Shown in pieces: positions 1 through 7,616 of a DNA stretch of 64,000 bases. A model generated the notes under the pieces. The model was not told the origin of the DNA. It saw only the letters and a list, made by a program, of their open reading frames with translations, and did not search any database. Position numbers and translations under genes: made by a program. Within the stretch, counting starts at the first letter, position 1, and each line of letters starts with the position of its first letter. The stretch comes from Carpediemonas membranifera (Eukaryota > Fornicata), in the NCBI GenBank assembly GCA_019828565.1, contig JAHDYR010000020.1:124001-188000 (forward strand), written 5' to 3'.

Positions 1-882
1 ATATTTGCCATGGCCACCACTAGCGCAGGCCGACCCACATGGTGGGCGAGCACAAGAGTACGTGAACCGTTTACTAAGGCGACGATCTATCAAGTACTAG
101 TTGCTGTGTTTGAGCCAACAAGTGTGAGTGCTGAGGGTGGATTGAGTCAACTGAGTCGTAATCTTCGACGACTTCAGAAATTAAGGTTGGCAGTTTAAAA
201 ATAAAGATGGGCCAACCATCCTATATGAGCTTGTATCCTGATGCGATGGTGTGAGTTTCAGCCCACAATGATATCTATTCGTCAAGTTCGATGCCGGTCG
301 AAATCGAAGTTTGGGCCGACTCCAAACGCATACTTCCAGTGTGCGCCCGCTGGTAATGGCCCGGATCCAGATGTTAGAGAACTATACAAGCTTTATGGCA
401 GAGCGACAGCGGTTCGATGGTTGTAGTCGAGGTGACAGTATCGCTCAGCTTCGGACCCGCAGACTCGGAACGATTTCGAAAGTCAGGTGAACATGTCGCC
501 AACCAGATTGATGGCATGTATAGCTTCAGAATGGCATATGAATCGAGCATGCTCGCCCCATTTCGAGTGATCGAGCTCGGGGTGTGGGGTCTGTCTGTCT
601 GGAAATGTGGTCGACCCCCAAACCGCGATCTGGGTGTTCCAGGACTGCGCGCTCCTGGAATCAACAGGGCGAATAACACCCTGCGTATTCCAGTGGCGCG
701 CGGTTCTGGCGCACTTTACCCACCTCGCCCGCGACCCGACCTCGATGCACCGAACGCTCTGCCGCAAGAGTAACCACAGCTCATCGATCTAATGCATCAG
801 ATTCACATGACTCAACTTCATCAGGCGAATATTTATGCGTTGCCGGCATGTATCAGTTGTGATGAATCAGCACCAGCCTGCC
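1..882. other. Region without a supported gene
   Basis: Several open frames of 60-150 codons exist on both strands here, but none shows a recognisable domain or a start context like the neighbouring genes. A copy of the putative promoter motif (GCAGTTTAA) lies near 189-197 on the plus strand with no convincing gene behind it. The only clear structure is the nested inverted repeat at 637-701, listed separately. This stretch is the 3' flank of the thymidine kinase gene. Confidence 0.5.
637..701. repeat. Nested inverted repeats (hairpin-forming)
   Basis: Two overlapping palindromes share one arm. The first is TTCCAGGA (637-644) facing TCCTGGAA (653-660), perfect over 8 bp with an 8-nt spacer. 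The second is an imperfect 23-bp inverted repeat, 647-669 against 679-701, with GCGCGC ends, CTGGAAT in the middle and CAGGG at the base of a 9-nt loop. The two foldings are mutually exclusive because both use 653-660. The function is unknown; it could be an element end, a terminator-like structure or a small structured RNA. Confidence 0.5.
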
Positions 883-1509
883 TCACCACGACCTGGGGGG
901 CTCCGGGACAACCATGTTCCTCATCGGACTCCTGCTCTTGGGGTCGACCTTGAGGCCCTCTGTGACGTCCGTGTGGAAGCAGTGGCGGCAGACGGCGACG
1001 TACATGTCCGCACCGCCAATCACCTCGACGTCGGTGTCTGCCGTGATCCGTCTGGAGAAGGGCGCGTTCCTCCCGCAGATGTGGCAGACGGCGCTGAGCT
1101 TCGTGACATGCTCAGCCCGGGGAAGCAGGTCAATCACACGCGACGGGAAGGGGTCGCGGCGGAAGGTACCGTCCAGCGCGGCCACGATGACGTGTTTGCC
1201 GGCGTTGGCCATGTCGTCTGCGAACTGGACAATGTCGGGGAAGAACTGGCCCTCGTCGATGCCGATGACCTCGGCGTCAAGGGCTGCATCGAGGATTGAG
1301 AACAGATTGTCCGTCGGAATCGCCGGCAACTTGTGCCCTACATGCGTTGATACCTCATTGTTAGCTGTGTAGCGCGTATCCTTGGAGTATTTGATGACGA
1401 GGACCTTTCGTCCAGCTAGTTGCTGTCTGTCGCACAATCTAATCAGCTCTGTCGTCTTTCCACTGAACATTGGCCCGAATACGAGCGTTATTGACCCTCC
1501 GAAGTTCAT
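883..1509 (-). CDS. Thymidine kinase, TK1 family
   Basis: A 208-residue type II thymidine kinase that phosphorylates thymidine to TMP in the salvage pathway. The P-loop GPMFSGKT is near residues 12-19, the Walker B-like region ends in IDEGQFFPDI (about 89-98), the lid contains LDGTFRRDPF, and two CxxC pairs (CHICG and CRHC) form the structural zinc site typical of TK1 enzymes. The length matches bacterial and eukaryotic TK1 cores. The ATG at 1507-1509 is chosen because the family begins a few residues before the P-loop. A longer in-frame reading continues upstream into mobile element copy A, whose end lies only 35 nt before this ATG, so native promoter sequence has been displaced. Confidence 0.93.
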   Translation of the reverse strand: MNFGGSITLVFGPMFSGKTTELIRLCDRQQLAGRKVLVIKYSKDTRYTANNEVSTHVGHKLPAIPTDNLFSILDAALDAEVIGIDEGQFFPDIVQFADDMANAGKHVIVAALDGTFRRDPFPSRVIDLLPRAEHVTKLSAVCHICGRNAPFSRRITADTDVEVIGGADMYVAVCRHCFHTDVTEGLKVDPKSRSPMRNMVVPEPPRSW

Positions 1510-1544
1510 GGATGGCGATTCCTTGTGATGGCGCAATTCGATCC

Positions 1545-2377
1545 TGTTGCGCAGTATAAACACATTTTTCGAACCTCCAAGACAGGGCCTGAAAGGAACG
1601 ATCAAAGTGCCAAACTGTACAATATCATCCGTCCGTAGACGAATGTTGGCGGTTAGCCAATTGATGATACTGGAATGAAGTTTGAAGACGTGGGATGTGC
1701 GACTGAACGGAGAGCCACTGAGCTCATCTTCCGTGGCAAGAGAACGCCACAGGATGTTCTCTGCAGCACTCTTGTCCCGATGATCAACATTCGGAGCATC
1801 AGGAATTGTTGCGCGCCACTGAGCACCACGGCACTGTCGATTTTCGCAGAGCATCACACGATGTGGGTGAACGTGCTGGTCATCACGCGGACGAACTCGC
1901 TTGTAGGTGGCGTGGCAGTGAGGGCAGACGACGGTGGTGCGATCCTCGTTAACCATGTTAAGATCGACGACAATGTTATACCCCTTGAGAAGGGAACTAT
2001 CTCTCTCGCGAACTTTCGATATGGCGCGCAAGGAATGAACATACCAGCAGGCGTGGTGAATCCCGAGCTCCCGTAGAAGACTTTCAGGCGAATGGGGGTG
2101 GCGATGGGATGGTGGCGACCGAACTCCCGAGCCAACTGTTGGCCGCAGCGGGCGAAGTGCTTCTGGCGAACTATACAAGTGTAGAGGTGAATTTAATGTG
2201 GAATAGAAGACAATGAGACGACGTGTGAGCGATTGTGATGTTTGCAGCTGTGCTGACGTCCACGAAGAAGACGCTTTGTGGAAGCCCTGGAGAAGACGAT
2301 CTCCCTACCGACTTAAGACGTGAGTAGGAGGGAGACAGGGCAGTGTTGCGCAGTATAAACACATTGTTCGACGTGCA
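1545..2377 (-). mobile_element. Family 1 Fanzor-derived element, copy A
   Basis: An 833-bp insertion flanked by 8-bp target-site duplications TTCGATCC (1537-1544 and 2378-2385). In its coding orientation it starts TGCACGTCGAAC and ends TGCGCAACA, so it has TG...CA boundaries. Nearly identical direct repeats of about 28 bp, containing GTTTATACTGCGCAAC, lie at both ends. It is close to copies B (24905-25743) and C (53311-54149) throughout. Inside is only the C-terminal half of a Fanzor-type nuclease. It is inserted 35 nt upstream of the thymidine kinase ATG, in the same orientation. No transposase gene is visible, so it must be mobilised in trans. Confidence 0.85.
1690..2172 (-). pseudogene. 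Fanzor (TnpB-like) nuclease, C-terminal half, in copy A
   Basis: Translation shows the C-terminal nuclease core of Fanzor/TnpB proteins. There is a segment containing KHFARCGQQLAREFG, a RuvC-II-like strand with the acidic residue in NEDRTT, a zinc ribbon CPHC...CENRQC, and the RuvC-III motif HRDKSAAENILW. Copy A lacks one base in a G run near 1990-1995 relative to copy C, which splits the RLKVFYGSSGF part from the zinc-ribbon part. The zinc ribbon to RuvC-III stretch is uninterrupted in this copy. RuvC-I and everything N-terminal are absent, so no active nuclease is encoded. The family assignment rests on motif order, not on an alignment. Confidence 0.7.
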
Positions 2378-2385
2378 TTCGATCC

Positions 2386-3120
2386 AACCGCGCAAAGCTG
2401 CACCGATTGAGCCAAAGCTGAGATGATAAGATTCTGCCATCTATCCCGTCCCGAACAAGGCCTACCTGCGCTATTTGGCTGAACACCGAGGATGGTGCCC
2501 GAGCACTGCGGTGCCGGTGTGGGTTGACACGGTGAGCGTACAAGCGGGCCCCACTCGTGCGGCCCTTCTGCGACACACCGGACAATGAAAATTTACGTGA
2601 ATAATAGTATCTAATGTAACTAAAGCTTGCTCACAGTCCACGGCACGGCTCACCTCCACCTGCGGCCCACAGTCAGCCTCACTTCCCCGGGAGACAGGCC
2701 CCTGGAGATAGAGGTCCCGGACGAGGGGATGAATGTGCTCTTGGACTCATACTGAAGGGGCGACGTCACCTCGGGGCCGGTGTCCGACAGGGAGGCAGAC
2801 AGTGGGGGCGCTGACTCGGGCTTAGGGGGCTGGACCGGGTTGGCCGTCTCCGGGGCCGGGCGAGCGAAGAATGTTTCGCCTTTCTGATCATTATGAAGTT
2901 CATGAACTCTTCTGCAAAGATTGCGGGGTCAATATCATTCTCAACCCGACGGTGTTCGATATGAACGAACCAAAATTCGCACCAAAAGGTGCAGACCAGT
3001 GGAGGCTTCCACGCGTGGATTTAGTAGTAGTGATGGCCTACCTTGGGGGTTTGGCAGGATAGTTGGTAGTGGCGACAGCTGTGAAGCCTGATCAGATCAT
3101 AAATAGAAAGAAAATTTAAA
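2386..3120. other. Region with a possible decayed reading frame
   Basis: From the TGA at 2650-2652, a minus-strand frame stays open to about 2890 and encodes a proline- and serine-rich tail (ARPAPETANPVQPPKPES and onward). A second minus frame, about 2870-3000, encodes NDIDPAIFAEEFMNFIM, which looks like real protein but is one base out of register with the first. I could not find an intron that joins them. A decayed gene 3' end, possibly disrupted near the copy A insertion, is the simplest reading. No domain is recognisable. Confidence 0.3.
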
Positions 3121-3888
3121 CTAGCATATGTCGTCTCTTGATGCGAACAGGTTCTCTACGAACTGCATCGCAGCCTGGTAGTTAGCCTTGGGGTCGAAGC
3201 TGGTCTGTTGAGCTTTGATGAAGCTGGCACAGGCGTTCCACGACCACCCGAGGGCCCTCTCATCGGCAGGCCAGGCCAGGTGCTTGTGGTCGCATAGGTC
3301 ACCCTCGATGACGTCAAGGTGCTTCTTGATTGAATCATTTGAGTAATCGTGGAAGTCCTTCTGGCCATCGTGGTTGAACTTGTCTGACTCGTCCACAAAC
3401 TTGGACAGCTTGCCCTCCTTCATGCCAGCATAGTTGGCGGCGTCGTACACCAGCGATGCGGCGACAGCAGGGGTGGGGAAGAAGTGGGTGTACCAGACCA
3501 ATGCCTGGAGCTGCAGCACGGCGTCCGTCGCCTTGGACACGTCATGGTAGTGGTGGTCCGCAATCGAGTGCTTGTGGTGAGCCACGGCGTCCTCGATGAG
3601 GTGGCAGCAATAGCCCAGAGCAAATGGCTCGGCCGGGAACCCGTGGTAGTCGGGGTGCTCGTGAGCGTAGGCCAGAAGCGCCAGGGCAAATTCGTCGCTG
3701 TGGTACGTCATATCGATCTTTTTGAAGGCATCGGGGACGGCGGCAGCGGCTATAAAGGCCGCACGCTCCTCAACGGTGCCAAAGACGTCGTCAAAGTCAG
3801 TTGTGATGTTATAACCGAGCATTTGGTGAGTTTCGTGAGACCAACAAAGCGTAATGGCGATAAAAAGACTGAAAAAGGCAAAGCGCAT
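3121..3888 (-). CDS. Secreted P1-nuclease / zinc phospholipase C-like protein
   Basis: A 255-residue protein with a clear N-terminal signal peptide (MRFAFFSLFIAITLCW). In zinc phospholipase C and S1/P1 nuclease folds the mature N-terminal Trp coordinates zinc; here a Trp lies directly at the likely cleavage region, followed by SHETH. A helix with GYCCHLIEDAVAHH carries the His/Asp pattern of these trinuclear-zinc enzymes, and further His residues (HEHPDYH, HHYHD) are available as ligands. A secreted or lysosomal hydrolase of phospholipids or nucleic acids is inferred; the substrate cannot be told from sequence. The ATG at 3886-3888 is chosen over an upstream in-frame codon because it begins the signal peptide. 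Confidence 0.6.
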   Translation of the reverse strand: MRFAFFSLFIAITLCWSHETHQMLGYNITTDFDDVFGTVEERAAFIAAAAVPDAFKKIDMTYHSDEFALALLAYAHEHPDYHGFPAEPFALGYCCHLIEDAVAHHKHSIADHHYHDVSKATDAVLQLQALVWYTHFFPTPAVAASLVYDAANYAGMKEGKLSKFVDESDKFNHDGQKDFHDYSNDSIKKHLDVIEGDLCDHKHLAWPADERALGWSWNACASFIKAQQTSFDPKANYQAAMQFVENLFASRDDIC

Positions 3889-4117
3889 CGTTTGTGGTGT
3901 TGAGAGATGGTTGAACGATTGGATTTGGACAGAATCTAGTTGAATCTGACGATAATATTGCCGGCATGACCCAGCGCGAACACACACACACACCATTGGC
4001 GCTATTGCCGCGGCCTTGTCACCCGGCTACGCCCAATCCGCACAGGATCGATACCACATCCGCGATACGATTTCCACCCAGAAACTTGTGGACCGCCCAT
4101 TAAATCTCACAACAGAT

Positions 4118-4585
4118 TTATTCGGCAAGGCCAACCTTGTCCTTGACGGCCTCCGGGGTGGGGCGGGCATCGAGAGCCTTGCCAAGAGTGTCCTTGACCT
4201 GAGCCCGCTTCAGAGAGTCGGCGGCACCCTGCTGGTTGGCAGGGCCGGTCTTGAGGATGCCCTTATCGATCAGATCCTTCTTGTCCTGACGGATCTTGAG
4301 CTTGGTGTCGAGGGAGGCCTTGGCCTGCTCGACCTTGAGCTGCTCGGATTGGGCCTGCAGCTGAGGAGCGCCTGGCTTCAGAATTCCCTTCTCAAGGAGG
4401 TCCTTCTTGTCCTGACGAAGCTTAAGCTTGGTATCCAGCTGAGCCTTGGCGGTTTCGCGCTTCAACTCTTCGGATTTGGCTTGAAGAGTCGCGGGGCCGG
4501 TCTTCAAAATGCCACGCTCAACAAGATCCTTCCGCTCTTGGCGAACCTTAAGCTTGCTATCCAGTTGGGTCTTTGCTTCCTCCAT
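4118..4585 (-). CDS. RPEL-repeat protein, probable G-actin binder
   Basis: A 155-residue protein made of about three and a half tandem repeats of roughly 40 residues. Each repeat contains a variant of KLKxRQxKKDLxxKGILK, which matches the RPEL motif (with Arg-Gln in place of Arg-Pro) that binds monomeric actin in MRTF and phosphatase-regulator proteins. The last copy is degenerate and leads into a tail with DARPTPEAVKDK. There is no other domain, so it may be a simple G-actin buffer. It starts at a unique ATG (4583-4585) and has no intron. Confidence 0.7.
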   Translation of the reverse strand: MEEAKTQLDSKLKVRQERKDLVERGILKTGPATLQAKSEELKRETAKAQLDTKLKLRQDKKDLLEKGILKPGAPQLQAQSEQLKVEQAKASLDTKLKIRQDKKDLIDKGILKTGPANQQGAADSLKRAQVKDTLGKALDARPTPEAVKDKVGLAE

Positions 4586-4829
4586 GTTGTCAAAAATGTC
4601 TCGGTTTGTGGTGTTGTGTTGTCAAGGAAAAAAAGATGCGGATTTTTTTTAGCATTGCGAGACGTCGAGCATGATTGAGGCCACCGCGGCCGCGACGCTG
4701 ACATATGTGGATCTGAAGGAAATCTTGACAGATTCAAAAATTCTCCGGTCGACCAGATACGATCAGTTCACCTTCGAGCCTTGGGATGATCCGGAAAGGC
4801 TTTAAAAAACTATGATCCTATTAACACCC

Positions 4830-5160
4830 CTATCGCGACTTCTGCTCCGGCGACCTAATGTCGCCGGTCATAGGCATCCCCAAGAACGATGGGATGGCCA
4901 TCTTGACAATGAGGACGAACCAGTAGAGGTGGAGCACGAGCAGGGTGCAGAGGAAGAGGATGCAGCCGGGCCTCATTCATGTAGTTCTCGTCGCCCGGGT
5001 GCAGGGCGGGGTGACCCTTGAACTCTGCGGCAACGGAGGGTGAGTGCAGGATATAGTTGAAGACGCAGAAGCATGAGTCAGCCACTTGATATTCATACCG
5101 TCCGGTGAATGCCCTGACTGCCACATCTTTCAGTTGCCCTGGTACAAAGCTGGGAGCGAC
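4830..5160 (-). pseudogene. Membrane-protein remnant resembling a TLC-domain C terminus
   Basis: Between ferritin and the RPEL gene, a minus frame from about 4976 to the TAG at 4830-4832 encodes a hydrophobic segment with LLVLHLYWFVLIVKM, which resembles the last helix of TLC (TRAM/LAG1/CLN8) proteins. Just upstream, in a different frame (about 4980-5160), lies another stretch that looks coding (GRYEYQVADSCFCVFNYIL). The two are one base out of register, and I found no intron of the local type between them. There is room for only about 110 codons against about 300 in the family, so a truncated, frameshifted relic is likely. Confidence 0.3.
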
Positions 5161-5193
5161 CATTCTCAAACCATCCATCACATTCTTTACCTC

Positions 5194-5728
5194 TTAGGCC
5201 TGGGGCTGCTGGATGCCGCGCAAAACCTGCGCATCGACCACGAGCATGCCGTGCTCGTTTTGGCCGACCATCTCGAGAGTTTCGATGATGTTTCTGTGTG
5301 AGGGGCCGTGGAGGTACAAACCTGGTCTCGTTCATCTCGTTCACCTGTCCCTCGAGAAGGCTCTGGAGGGCAAACTGGGTGACGAAGTCCTTCTCCTTGT
5401 TGGCGAGCACGTAGAGGGCCTGGATGCTCTCGGTCGTCTTCTCCTCGAGCTCCAAGGCCAGCTTCATACACTGCATGGGGGATGTCAGCTTGAGGTCGGG
5501 GGCCTTGATGTCGGTGAAGACGGGGGTAGCGCCGCGCTTGATCAGATAGTCGTACCAGCGCTTGGCGTGGTTCAGCTCGTCTTCAGCCTGCTGGTGAAGC
5601 CAGGAAGAGAAGCCGGGAAGAGGCTTGGAGTCGAAGAATGAGGCGAGCTGCAGGTACGTGAACCAGTTCTGCATTTCCATATGGAACCGGTTGTTGATTT
5701 CAGCGGCAATCGTGGCGGAGAGCTTCAT
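5194..5728 (-). CDS. Ferritin (non-heme iron storage)
   Basis: A 168-residue ferritin encoded by two exons (5322-5728 and 5194-5293). The 28-nt intron at 5294-5321 starts GTTTGT and ends CTCACACAG. Removing it restores the fourth helix (NETRNIIETLEMVGQNEHG), which is otherwise out of frame. The ferroxidase-type helices carry EMQNWFTYLQLASFF and AEDELNHAK, which matches bacterial FtnA-type ferritins better than animal heavy chains. It oxidises Fe(II) and stores it as mineral in a 24-mer shell. A prokaryote-like ferritin with a host-type intron suggests an old transfer that has been domesticated, though this is inference. Confidence 0.92.
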
Positions 5729-5865
5729 ATTCCTGGATGTTTGCTCGATGGTTGTAGTTGTGACAGAAAAAAAGAAGTACTATGACATGTTGAAACCATA
5801 CATGGCAAAAAGATAGATCCTGACATGCCGTAGCGTGTCAAACGAGATTATGACATTGGCTAGAA

Positions 5866-5876
5866 ATCGCAGTTTA
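5866..5876 (+). promoter_or_regulatory. Putative promoter motif before the candidate ncRNA
   Basis: The sequence TCGCAGTTTAG matches the motif found upstream of several genes here. It lies about 26 nt before the conserved structured block at 5902-5986, on the same strand. Confidence 0.4.
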
Positions 5877-5901
5877 GCCCATATTCAACGTCTACCGGTG
5901 T

Positions 5902-5986
5902 CAGGTGGGGGCTGCTTCGGCGGCTGTCTAACCAGACAACGAATCACCTCATGCCGCGCGGGGCGCGGTTTTGCTGCTGTTTACGA
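5902..5986 (+). ncRNA. Candidate structured non-coding RNA, copy 1
   Basis: An 85-bp block about 89% identical to 52292-52375, with no open reading frame in common. It contains a GC stem capped by a UUCG tetraloop (GCTGC-TTCG-GCGGC, 5911-5924), a possible small stem GTCT-AACC-AGAC, and a perfect CCGCGC-GGG-GCGCGG hairpin (5954-5968), then an oligo-T stretch. Differences between the copies are all transitions apart from one indel, and the change in the last hairpin preserves pairing as G-U. A promoter-like motif precedes it. The RNA class is not recognisable; the strand is chosen from the promoter motif. Confidence 0.45.
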
Positions 5987-6192
5987 ATTTATCCGTGAGT
6001 TGTTTGTGAGCGTAAATAAATAGAGTTTAGCCCGTGTGGCAATCAGCCACATCAGATGCCGGACGGCCTGTGGACGCAGACTCAGAGCCGGTGTAGTAGA
6101 GCCCTGCTGCACTAAGACGTACAGTGGGAGAAATAACTAGGATCTATCGAGAGCAGGGGCCATGTCCGGACAGTACAGGCGGAGACTGAGAC

Positions 6193-7137
6193 TCACCCCT
6201 TTCGCTGCTGCATCTGCCGCATGTACTGCTGCTGCTGCATCTGCTGCTGGCTCATAGTCCGCTGCATCTGCATCTGACTGTTGGGCGGTCGGATTGGCGC
6301 CAGGCTGGCCGCCGTGTGGATGGCCGGTCGACCGGGGGCCACGGGAACGGCGTCCTCGCTGGCAGGCTTAGCAATCAGACGCCTAATGGGGCCGGCGGGC
6401 ACGTACTGTCTGTCAGATTGCCGCACGGCGAGCAGCAAGTCGGCTGCAGTCAGCAGGCCCCGGCCTTCGGATTCGTGCCGCCGCCTCATCGGCATCTGCA
6501 CGGGATCCGCCGTGAACGACTTCAGCTCGTCGTTGTTTTTGCGTGCAGCTTGGAGAAAGGTCGCAGCCTCTTGGTTGCAGGAGAGATAGGCGTTGTGATA
6601 CGACTGGGCGCGCGGGTCGTTCTGCATCTTGAAGTTGTTAACATGGCTCTGGTATATGGCTGCGGCGCCCCTCTTCTGCTGGTACTGCCGGTAGTTGAGG
6701 TCCCGCGACAGGCGGATCGTGTCGACCTTCGCGCTGTCGTCAATGCGGACCTGGTGCGAGGGAACGTCCTCAGGCTCTGCAGGTGGCTCGTCGGAAATTG
6801 CCTCCTGCTCCATCGCCTCGCTCTCAAGCCGGGCGTTTCTGATTGCGACGGCATTATCGATGATGTCGCTGAGATAGACGACAAGATTACGGCGGATCAG
6901 CCCCGGGAAATTCTGATCACTGACACGTGTTGTTCTATCCATGGTTTTCCTGATCGTGTTGAGGACGGGATCCCTCGTTATCAAGTCTGTGAGCGTTGGA
7001 AGGTGTAATGTTCGCTGTAGCTGAGCCTGTTGCTGCTGAATTGCCTGCATGTATTGCATCTGCTGCTGTGGCGTCATTTGTTGCGGATTCATGACCTTTC
7101 TAGACCTGCTCAGCGCTTTTGGCATAAAGTGCACCAT
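6193..7137 (-). CDS. Possible TFIID subunit, TAF4-like; Q-rich protein
   Basis: A 314-residue protein. After a Gln/Met-rich N terminus comes a helical segment (LPTLTDLI...GLIRRNLVVYLSDIIDNAVAIRNAR) that resembles a histone-fold or TAF4-type heterodimerisation region. A later segment, LLTAADLLLAVRQSDRQYV, recalls the C-terminal TAF4 motif (RDLLFAL-type). The C terminus is again Gln/Met-rich. If correct it would act in RNA polymerase II preinitiation complexes with TAF12. The match is a weak pattern, so a general low-complexity nuclear protein is an alternative. ATGs at codons 1 and 16 are both possible starts. Confidence 0.35.
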   Translation of the reverse strand: MVHFMPKALSRSRKVMNPQQMTPQQQMQYMQAIQQQQAQLQRTLHLPTLTDLITRDPVLNTIRKTMDRTTRVSDQNFPGLIRRNLVVYLSDIIDNAVAIRNARLESEAMEQEAISDEPPAEPEDVPSHQVRIDDSAKVDTIRLSRDLNYRQYQQKRGAAAIYQSHVNNFKMQNDPRAQSYHNAYLSCNQEAATFLQAARKNNDELKSFTADPVQMPMRRRHESEGRGLLTAADLLLAVRQSDRQYVPAGPIRRLIAKPASEDAVPVAPGRPAIHTAASLAPIRPPNSQMQMQRTMSQQQMQQQQYMRQMQQRKG

Positions 7138-7184
7138 TTTTGTGTTTGTTTATTTTCATCAATCAGTGCTTCTCCAGTCCTCTC

Positions 7185-7440
7185 GCCAAGGTGTCAAGGT
7201 GCTCCATGGTACAGACAGCAACGCCTCAATTCCGATCCTACCACCACTTGGCTCAATCTCTCCCACAGAGACAAGACTGCTGCACAGAACATCTTGGATT
7301 GCGGCCTCATGACGGATGCACAGCATCAAGCCAGTGCTTTCAGAAATCCAAGACCTCCAGCCCGTCTTCCCAACTATAACCCCAATACACCAATTATGGC
7401 TAACCAGCCGCTTGTCTTCGCCTCCGGGCAAGCTAATTGA
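7185..7440 (+). pseudogene. Diverged Fanzor C-terminal relic (family 3)
   Basis: A plus-strand frame reads CQGAPW, then about 16 residues, then HRDKTAAQNILDCGL. This parallels CRGAQW...HRDKSAAENILW in family 1, that is, the end of the zinc ribbon and the RuvC-III motif. Only about 80 codons remain and nothing recognisable lies before them. The sequence is too diverged to be a recent copy of family 1. It is followed at once by the 30-bp repeat at 7456-7485, which recurs alone at 34222-34251, so this looks like the eroded right end of a third family. Confidence 0.5.
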
Positions 7441-7455
7441 AGTGGAGAGACGCAG

Positions 7456-7485
7456 TGCTTGCACTGTGCACTCTATGATACTTCA
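7456..7485. repeat. 30-bp repeat, presumed end of family 3
   Basis: The sequence begins TGCTTGCACTGTGCA and ends ATGATACTTCA. It is identical to 34222-34251 and includes the palindrome TGCACAGTGCA when read on the other strand. It abuts the Fanzor relic at 7185-7440. Confidence 0.6.
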
Positions 7486-7616
7486 ATTTAAGAAGCACCA
7501 TCAAGGCTTTGTTGTGCTTTTATGACCACGGCTGACATAATGTAGCATACACACCAGTAATCATCCATCAACCAATGCGTCAGACGTTTTACAAACACAA
7601 GCCAGACCCCGGCGCC

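Noticed and set aside
2313-2659. Minus-strand frames with CPVCRRR and later Cys/His residues, considered as another Fanzor zinc ribbon
   Set aside because: Cys spacing does not match the CPHC...CENRQC pattern and no RuvC-III motif follows.
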